Positions 57,417 through 64,000 of a stretch of DNA of 64,000 bases are shown piece by piece (the first letter of the stretch is position 1; each line of letters begins with the position of its first letter). Source of the stretch: Diogma glabrata. Its lineage: Eukaryota; Arthropoda; Insecta; Diptera; Cylindrotomidae. The translations under genes were made by a program, and so were the position numbers. A model generated the notes under the pieces. The model was given only the letters and a program-made list of their open reading frames with translations. It did no database searches and had not been told where the DNA came from. The stretch is taken from assembly GCA_963693315.1 (NCBI GenBank), contig OY856188.1, positions 99,980,915 through 100,044,914 of the forward strand, in the 5' to 3' direction.

Positions 57417-58409
57417 AAACAACAACTGTTTCCTCCATGCGGTACACAATATCACAATAAACTACTTGGGTTTTAGGAAAATTGCAGCACTCAAAAATCT
57501 CAGTCACGAGAATATTTAGTACTGAATCTGACATCATTTTCTTTAATTGCTGTACTGTATACACAAAAATTTTTGACATAATCCTGTTTAATTTAGCATA
57601 AATATAAACATAATACATATTTCTTTGTCTCTTTGACGTTTGCTTTTTTTTTGTTTTGTTTAAAGAAAAGTCATTATTACACGATTAAAAGAAAAACAAA
57701 AAGTAACTGTTTATTGTCTTCGTTTTGGTTTTCTTATTATTTGTAATAAAACAAAAGCAATAAGTGTCGTTTTATTTATAAAATCTTATTGAAAAGCTAC
57801 TACCATGGTATGTGTTATAATATATTTTGTTTTCTTTTAAGATCTTAAGAAAATGTAATTGCACTTTTACATTTTATTTATTTATTTTTTATTAATATCG
57901 ACAATTCCTTATTTGGAATGATTCTTAAATATTTATATGTGAATTTATATTAGTGACAGTTTTTTTATTTTTATATAATTAATTTTCCAAACTGAGATTA
58001 TATTAATGTATTGTTTTTATTTTGAATAATAAAATGTATTTTATAATGGTCCAACTTATCTACGTCGATGATAATCATATTTTATTATGTTAAATAGAAT
58101 GACTTTGAAAATATGAGTACACATTATTTTACTATCAATTAATCTGAACAAAAAAAAATTTAAAATTTATAAAAAAATATTAGATGTATTCCCATAATTT
58201 ATATTCATAAAAAAACATGATAACAATTCAATATGTAATAAGAAAATGTTGTTAAGGTCATGTTTATTATAAGTGAAACGTATTTTGTGATAATCAAATG
58301 GGAATAGTTTAAGATGAGTAAGACTATAAATGATAGTGTCGTTTGGTTGTTGCCTACTCAACGAGGATAGAAATTGCAGTGTCATTGCATTACACTGCAT
58401 TATATGACG
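57417..58409. other. AT-rich intergenic DNA
   Basis: No gene or element end recognised. Confidence 0.5.
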
Positions 58410-58484
58410 CATGGAGAGATCAGTTTTTGTTGATTTGTATTTTTTTGATCTACGGGTGTGACAACATCGCGTACTCCATGCCCC
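58410..58484 (+). mobile_element. TSF copy H, first piece
   Basis: The piece runs from CATGGAGAGATCAG to GTACTCCATG. Its continuation is at 60846 in the same orientation, after the 2.36-kb foldback. Confidence 0.65.
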
Positions 58485-59063
58485 AACTGGTGAAAAACAC
58501 GTGAAATCAGCAAAAAACATGCAATTTTGGAAATGAGGTTTTAATTTTGTATATTTAGGTATTGGAATTCATTGACGGTGATGAAAAATCAAAAAATTGC
58601 TTGACCCTGGTGTATTAAAATGGCTCTACAGTCAAAACTACTGGACTGGACTTTTAATGTTATATAGCTCAAAATGTAGGTATTGAACAGAGCTAATCAA
58701 AATAATAATTCATATAATATGACCTTGAACACTTTCTTTTAGAAAAATAACGGTAAACAATTCAAATTTGATTTTCTAGAAATGCGTATTTTGTAAATTT
58801 TTGATTTTTTAATATGTGAAAGGTACATATATTACTAACATTTTATTAGAAATTCAGGAGAGGAAAATTTTTATTTTTTTTTTATTAATTTTATTGCAAC
58901 ATGCCTCAAAATTTTTCATCATAAAAAAAAGTGGAGTTAAAAAATAAACAGTTTTTTTTGGATTTACATATATGTTTTTAAAATAAATTTTTAATTTTAA
59001 CTCAAAATAAATATTTTACATATTTTTTATTTAACTCAAAATAAATACTTCAAACATTTTTTT

Positions 59064-59226
59064 TCATTTATTTAATTTTACATTACTAAATTCCGTCGAG
59101 TTAGAATAACATCTAGCTAAGATTGATCCATCATTTGTAGGAATGTATGAGTGATATCCTGGTGTTCCAGGAATTGTTTTTAAATTGGCGTATCTATAAG
59201 CTAGTTGATTTCGTTTTGCAAACAAA
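59064..59226 (-). pseudogene. left-arm copy of the foldback ORF C-terminus
   Basis: The minus strand encodes AKRNQLAYRYANLKTIPG and continues to EFSNVKLNK, matching the right-arm ORF with four or so substitutions. It is cut off upstream where it meets LINE-A sequence, so only about 53 codons remain. Confidence 0.7.
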
Positions 59227-59470
59227 GAAGTCCCTCTGCATTCTGTCACTATATGACAGTGGTGAGTGAGTGATCTCAACAGTTTGACTATTTGTAGGCA
59301 TAATGGATTTGATTTCATCCGAACACTGCTGATGAAGATATTTATAGAAAACAACGAAATCAGAAAAAATTAACAATTCTTTTAGCACACTTTTAAACAG
59401 AGTCTAAAAGAGCCATTATAGTAACAGATGCAGCCCCCCAAACTTGGTAACAATACTCGGAATAATGCGG
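59220..59470 (-). mobile_element. LINE-A fragment inside the foldback
   Basis: The minus strand matches LINE-A from about the QVWGAAS region to the SQRDFFVR region with deletions and many substitutions. It has neither UTR nor poly(A), so it is not a standard 3' LINE insertion; it ends exactly at the inner edge of the left arm. Confidence 0.6.
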
Positions 59471-59496
59471 CCTGTTAACGTTTTGCAAAATTATAA

Positions 59497-59531
59497 TTGG
59501 CCCTTAATGGTAAAAAGGTTCCCCATCCCTG
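59497..59531 (-). mobile_element. hAT-like terminus
   Basis: On the minus strand CAGGGATGGGGAACCTTTTT then ACCATTAAGGGCC resembles Charlie-type hAT ends. No partner found. Confidence 0.4.
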
Positions 59532-59929
59532 GTTTTGACTCATATTATACTTTTCCCTAGTTTCTATTTTTTGTTCACTTAGGTGTAGTGGAAGTATTGT
59601 TTTTGTTTTATGCAGAAAAATTGACTTTTAGTTAATTTTTAATCACAATATATGTTTTGTTGACTCTCAAAAAATAAAGCTGGGCAATTTTAGTCCACAG
59701 AGATTACTTATATTCGATATAGTATATTTTATCACAGCAAATATTATATTATTTTTAACACAAAAATAAATATTTGTTCTTCAATTACCTGATAAGATTA
59801 TAGCTTAGATCAGAATATAGTGTGGCTACAGTACTGCGATCAAAAAAATCGTTTGTACGTCTTCAACTAACTACTCCTTGGTGAACTGTACCTCCTCGTT
59901 ACCTGGTTAGAACAGTTCTGATGTGATGG

Positions 59930-60259
59930 AATTGGAGGAACAGTAAAAAGAAAAGCAGCTAGAGCGAGTCTTAAGAAAGAATACGACAAAGTTATATCAA
60001 CACCTCTGGAGTTATATAACTGGTACAGCAGCTGGGCAGTAGCTCCAGGCAATTTTCAAGATAACATGCATTTTTTCTATGTAACGGAGGCAGGTTACAT
60101 TGCAAAACGAAATCAACTAGCTGATAGATACGCCAATTTAAAAACAATTCCTGGAACAAGAGGATATCACTCATACATTCCTACAAATGATGGATCAATC
60201 TTAGCTAGACGTTATTCTAACTCTACGGAATTTAGTAATGTAAAATTAAATAAATCATA
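59930..60259 (+). pseudogene. unidentified ORF ending in the right foldback arm
   Basis: A frame of about 110 codons is open from GGTVKRKAARASLKK through LELYNWYSSWAVAPGNFQ to YIAKRNQLADRYANLK, ending VKLNKS and a stop. No start codon precedes the conserved-looking part except an internal ATG at 60066, so it is a 3' exon or a truncated gene. Codons past about 60097 lie within the inverted repeat and are duplicated at 59226-59064. I recognise no family; a transposase or transposon-associated protein is the natural guess. Basic N-terminal region, aromatic-rich middle. Confidence 0.5.
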
Positions 60260-60845
60260 AAATATGTGTAAAATATTTATTTTGAGTTAAAATTAAAAAT
60301 TTATTTTAAAAACATATATGTAAATCAAAAAAAACTGTTCATTTTTTAACTCCACTTTTTATGATGAAAATTTTTAAGGCGTGTTGCAATAAAATTAATA
60401 AAAAAAACAAAAAATTTTCCCCTCCTGAATTTCTAATAAAATGTTAGTAACATATGTACCTTTCACATATTAAAAAATCAAAAATTTAAAAAATGCGCAT
60501 TTCTAGAAAATCGAATTTGAATGTTTTACCGTTATTTTTCTAAAAGAAAGTGGTCAAGGTCATATAATGTGAATTATTATTTTGATTAGCTCTGTTCAAT
60601 ACCTACATTTTGAGCTATATAACATTAAAATCAGTCCAGCAATTTTGACTGTAGAGCCATTTCAATACACCAGGGTTGAGCAACTTCTTGATTTTTTAAC
60701 ACCCTGTATCTTAAGAAAGGGTTAAAAAAAACAAACTAAAAACGCAGAAAATTTTTTTTATTGATGTCAACGAATTCCAATACCTAAATATACAAAATTA
60801 AAACCTCATTTCCAGACCTTGCTGATTTCACGTGTTTTTCACTTC

Positions 60846-61179
60846 TTTATCACATATCGATATCACTAGTCAAGGTGATATCATACAAATGCAGGCGGAT
60901 GAACTCTATTCAGTCAACGGTAGCACTCTGAGTTATGAAATATTCCTTGATGATAGAACGTTTTACGTTATTGCTTGCTAAAAGAAACGACACGCTAAAT
61001 AACTATGTCTGTGCTTTAATCATTGAGTAAGATGATCAAGAAATATGTCACTAACTGGGTTATTGGGAACCTAGTTTTAGTTTTGTTCCTGCAAGTATTT
61101 TAAACAAATTTGCTTCCACCGTTTTATTTTTTTTATTTCCTCTATTCTATCATGAAAGATTGGCCGATGTCATATGCTT
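60846..61179 (+). mobile_element. TSF copy H, second piece
   Basis: It resumes with TATCACTAGTCAAGGTGATA and runs through the GGATGAACTCTATTCAGTC, AAACAAATTTGCTT and TGAAAGATTGGCC blocks. It stops in the CATATGCTT block, where the Gypsy-type LTR begins. Confidence 0.7.
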
Positions 61180-61185
61180 TGTTAC
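61178..61185. repeat. 8-bp target duplication TTTGTTAC, left copy
   Basis: The same octamer is at 61763-61770. The pair brackets the hAT element exactly. Its last six bases are the TGTTAC start of the LTR. Confidence 0.8.
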
Positions 61186-61762
61186 CAGGGTTGGTAAAAA
61201 ACATGTTTTTTTCAAAAAAAACGTTTTTTTTTGTTTTAAACTGCTTGTAAGTTTATAACTGTTTTTCAGGTAGTTTTTTTACGTTTATGCTAAACTTATT
61301 AGATAACACTCAATATGGGCTAAACATCTCGTCTAACAAATCAATCAAAGTAATAGAATGAATTACATTGAGCAATTGTTGCACTAATACGATACTATGC
61401 CAGTGTATAAAACATTTAAACATACTTAAGTAGGTATAACGGGCGTTCCCTCTCACGAAGTCTAGACTAAAAGTACGGTAAATCGATTTTAATTCAGTGA
61501 AATGGAATAATAAATATTTTCACCAAGGATCAATACATTTTAATGCAAAACTGTTATCGATAGTTTTTTTTATTGTATATTTATTAATTTCAACATTGCC
61601 TCGTTATTTTAAATTTTTGATTGAAAATGATGAGAGAAAAATACACAAAATTGAGTATTTCACAAAAAAATAATCTTTGGTTTAAAACAGCTGATTTAAA
61701 TAAAAAAAACATGCTGTTTTAAACCGTGTTTAAAACAAAGCGTTTAAAACATACCAACCCTG
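61186..61762. mobile_element. hAT non-autonomous element, 577 bp, perfect 8-bp duplication
   Basis: The termini are CAGGGTTGGTAAAAAACATG and, inverted, CAGGGTTGGTATGTTTTAAA, a known hAT-type end. Subterminal TTTTAAAC motifs repeat on both sides. The interior is AT-rich and non-coding. The perfect TTTGTTAC duplication indicates a fairly recent insertion. Confidence 0.8.
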
Positions 61763-61764
61763 TT

Positions 61765-62741
61765 TGTTACGATTCAAACTTTTTTTTTTACTAAGAAAGA
61801 AAGAGTTTTACAAAGAATTTTTTTTACTAAGAATTTGACCCTGAATCCATTTATTTACCCTCATCAATGGTTTCTTGGAGAGTTATTGCAGTTGGCAGAT
61901 GCATCAGGTTTGGAGTTTTATATCAGTTGGATTGTTTGGAAAGCCATTGTTATTTGACTTTGGTATTCCAGGAATGTAAGCCAGCTGTTTGTGATGACCA
62001 AATAATGTTGCACAAACTCCATCGTAATGATCAAAATTGGAAAACATATCAATGACTGTTCTTGCGTTTGAAGTGCTGGTTCCATACAACATAAAATTAA
62101 AATTTAAAATTAACGATTTTTTGTATAGGGTGTTATAAAATTAAGAAAGCAAATTCATAATTATCATCATCAAAAGAATGATCATCAAACAAATAAAATA
62201 TTTGTTTTTTTCTCGGCAGGACAAACAAAAAATAGAAAAGGTACAGCGAAGTGACAAATAAACATTATTTGTTATTTTGTTTTAATGAACATTCCGGACA
62301 CAAGAATTTTAGAATACGATCGATTCTTCTAGATGGACGGAATACAGGTTATTTTGGACAAAATTAATTGTAATTGTAAACGAAACGCTATATCGTGAAC
62401 ATAAAACCGTGTAAATAGAAGTAAAGTGATTTTTTAATTGTTAGTGTTTTAAGTGTAATTTGAATAGAAATATTATGTATTGGGCGATGTGTTATACACA
62501 TTATAGAAATTTCTATGGTCAACAGTTGCAGTTTTTGAAGATTTTAGGAGAATATTCTATATAGGAATATTGTTTGCTGTATTTTTGTCCTGTTGTTGTG
62601 AAACAGTAAAGATGTGGCACACTTTATAAAACCTGGTGTCTTGGCTTACTAATCAGTGATCGCATACGGAAGGAGAATTGAGAATTACGTTTCTCGAATT
62701 GAGAGTTAGGTCAATTCGAAAGAAGGTTGGAAAACGTGACA
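61765..62741 (+). repeat. 5' LTR of a Gypsy-type element, about 977 bp
   Basis: It starts TGTTACGATTC and ends GGAAAACGTGACA. The last 350 bp align with the LTR at 10212-9211. Because a hAT element sits at the edge, the original first six bases (TGTTAC) are also present at 61180-61185. The 62-codon ORFs at 61867-62092 are within the LTR and not meaningful. Confidence 0.75.
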
Positions 62742-64000
62742 TTGCGGTGACAACGGTGGATTAGGAAGCTCTGAATAATGGATTTCTTAACCGAGTGAAA
62801 GCTAAAAAAAGGGGGATTGTCGACAAATAAAAATAAATGTGAGTTGAAACTATAGAACACAAAGGAAAGGTAGTAGATAATTACAAGTTCGGATTAGTTA
62901 CAATCAACAGAGATTTAGTAGCAGCTAAGAAAAAAGTTCTGCAGCTCTATTGCAGAAACAACAAATTTTCTTACCACCTGTAAAGTTTGATTTTACGCAG
63001 TAAATAGCTATGATGCAGCAGATGAATTTGAATAAAAAATTTGATCAATCAAGTCTCATTACTACACATTTGGTTCCACAAATAACAAACAACAAATTAA
63101 AACAACCATCATACGATTGAACAACATTGTTCGCATCTTCAAGTTCAAGACAGCAGCAGATCATAATATTTGGAACACTGAAATCGTCTTGCGGCATTGA
63201 CAGTTACGCTCAAGGGAAAAGCAGCTAAAGCATTACAGGCGATGCTAGAAAGCGACCGGAAAAAATTATGGAGAAGTAATGATCGCGTTGAAAAAAAAAA
63301 TATGGCAGCGACCAAACACGGAAATTATACAGATTTAAGCTAAAGGGTCGATTGGAGCGGAATGGAGAGTCTACTGCCGAGGAATAGTCCTGTAGCCTAG
63401 ACTATTCCTTGACAGTTGAACGACTTATACATTTGGCATACTCAAATACTCCATCGTGTTTTATGAAGAAAATTAAGAGCGAGGCATTTACTATTGATAT
63501 TCGAGATCCAGGAACAAGGAAAGTGGTAATGTTGTCGCAAAAAGCAACATTCGCTGCAATAATTGCTTGTGTTTCGTCAAATGAAACCGCACAAGCCATT
63601 ATAAAACTATCGATAAAGATACGTCCGGATAGAGATAGCTGATGACTACTATTACAAACCAAAATTACGAGTGAGTGTAAGACGTGACAGAATTTTCAAT
63701 GTTGGTTATGTGGCAAGTTGGGTCACATTTCTAGGGATTGTAGAGAAGTTAGAAGAAAAAGAGAGCGATCAGCATCGTGTTTGCAGCAGCGTCCAACAGC
63801 AGAACGGGCTTAGGCTAGAGAGGCCGATGGAAAATTGTTGCACCCAATTAAATTAAAATCAGCCAGCATAATGGGGCGCGGGTTGGTTTACACAACCGAT
63901 TGCCTAAAGTCTTGATCCAGGTTTTGTTAATACAAATGTCTACACAGATATTGTGAAAGGGAAAATAAAATCAGCAGGGAGATACCGAATGCAAACGGCA
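62742..64000 (+). mobile_element. Gypsy-type element, 5' internal part, cut by window end
   Basis: A primer binding site (TTGCGGTGACAACGGTGG at 62742-62759) is followed by a broken gag. Polymerase genes, if present, lie beyond the window. The element landed in TSF copy H at about 61179. Confidence 0.7.
62765..63830 (+). pseudogene. gag: Gypsy-type gag, frameshifted
   Basis: The parts follow the order of the 10-11-kb gag. A SAP-motif remnant (GGLSTNKNKCEL, about 62810-62860) comes first. AMMQQMNLN near 63010 corresponds to AMMQQMSLN there, but an in-frame stop lies just before it. A gag core follows with YGSDQTRKLYRFKLKGRLER (about 63295-63360), then RLIHLAYSNTP in the ORF at 63409-63642. One intact CX2CX4HX4C zinc knuckle lies at 63700-63741 in a shifted frame. 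Several frame changes and stops make it non-functional. Gag would form the particle in which reverse transcription takes place. Confidence 0.7.

Larger units (their letters stand above)
58485..60845. mobile_element. 2.36-kb foldback element of unknown family
   Basis: Two inverted arms, 58486-59226 and 60097-60845, are alignable along their whole length by eye, with tips GTGAAAAACACGTGAAATCAGC. The right arm holds about 80 bp (60695-60775) that the left lacks. The arms carry the 3' end of a protein-coding region, in opposite orientation, so both point outward to inward symmetrically. Between them are a LINE-A fragment (59220-59470), a hAT-like end (59497-59531) and unique DNA leading into the right-arm ORF. 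It interrupts TSF copy H. No transposase family was recognised and no sure target duplication found. Confidence 0.65.

Noticed and set aside
61867..62092. pair of 62-codon ORFs inside the LTR
   Set aside because: They overlap on opposite strands within an LTR and are not kept in the 9.2-kb LTR.

Overview
This is a eukaryotic, insect-like stretch of strongly AT-rich DNA with no convincing host gene. No long open reading frame looks like a cellular protein. Every recognisable protein similarity belongs to a transposable element, and nearly all of these are broken. The AT-rich, TATATGTA-rich background and the mix of elements (RTE and CR1/jockey-like LINEs, Gypsy LTR elements, hAT, PIF/Harbinger, pogo/Tigger, tRNA-derived SINEs) suggest an insect, possibly a fly. 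The sequence alone does not fix the species. Base composition and identities were judged by eye, not computed.

Layout. 1-9.2 kb: mostly featureless DNA with one 660-bp copy of a non-autonomous repeat (called TSF here, for tail-sharing family) and a PIF/Harbinger deletion derivative. 9.2-12 kb: a minus-strand Gypsy-type element reduced to gag and one full LTR. 12.5-13.2 kb: a decayed unidentified ORF. 13.2-19.5 kb: MITEs, a 64-67 bp tandem repeat, and a LINE split by a hAT-like piece. 22-23 kb: tRNA-derived SINEs. 27.4-29.9 kb: three foldback elements, one with a SINE fragment in a single arm. 30.7-32.2 kb: a hAT element with a transposase remnant. 34.8-35.7 kb: the best-preserved 3' end of the main LINE (LINE-A). 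38-42.5 kb: a CCCGGGAT-ended element, RTE and hAT scraps, and a TTTTCGAT-type array. 43-49 kb: several TSF copies, including a nested stack. 49.5-52.6 kb: the longest LINE-A copy. 53.1-54 kb: two AT-rich satellites. 54.4-57.4 kb: RTE and RNase H-type LINE remnants. 58.4-61.2 kb: a TSF copy split by a 2.36-kb foldback. 61.2-64 kb: the 5' part of a Gypsy-type element, with a hAT element inserted exactly at its LTR edge.

The relationships matter more than the parts. LINE-A and TSF share the same 3' tail of roughly 100 bp ending in poly(A). This is the classic signature of a non-autonomous family mobilised by a partner LINE, although TSF shows no tRNA-like promoter. TSF copies then serve as landing sites: one was entered by a pogo/Tigger element which was itself entered by LINE-A, and another by both a foldback and a Gypsy LTR element. 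The insertion order can be read from target duplications.
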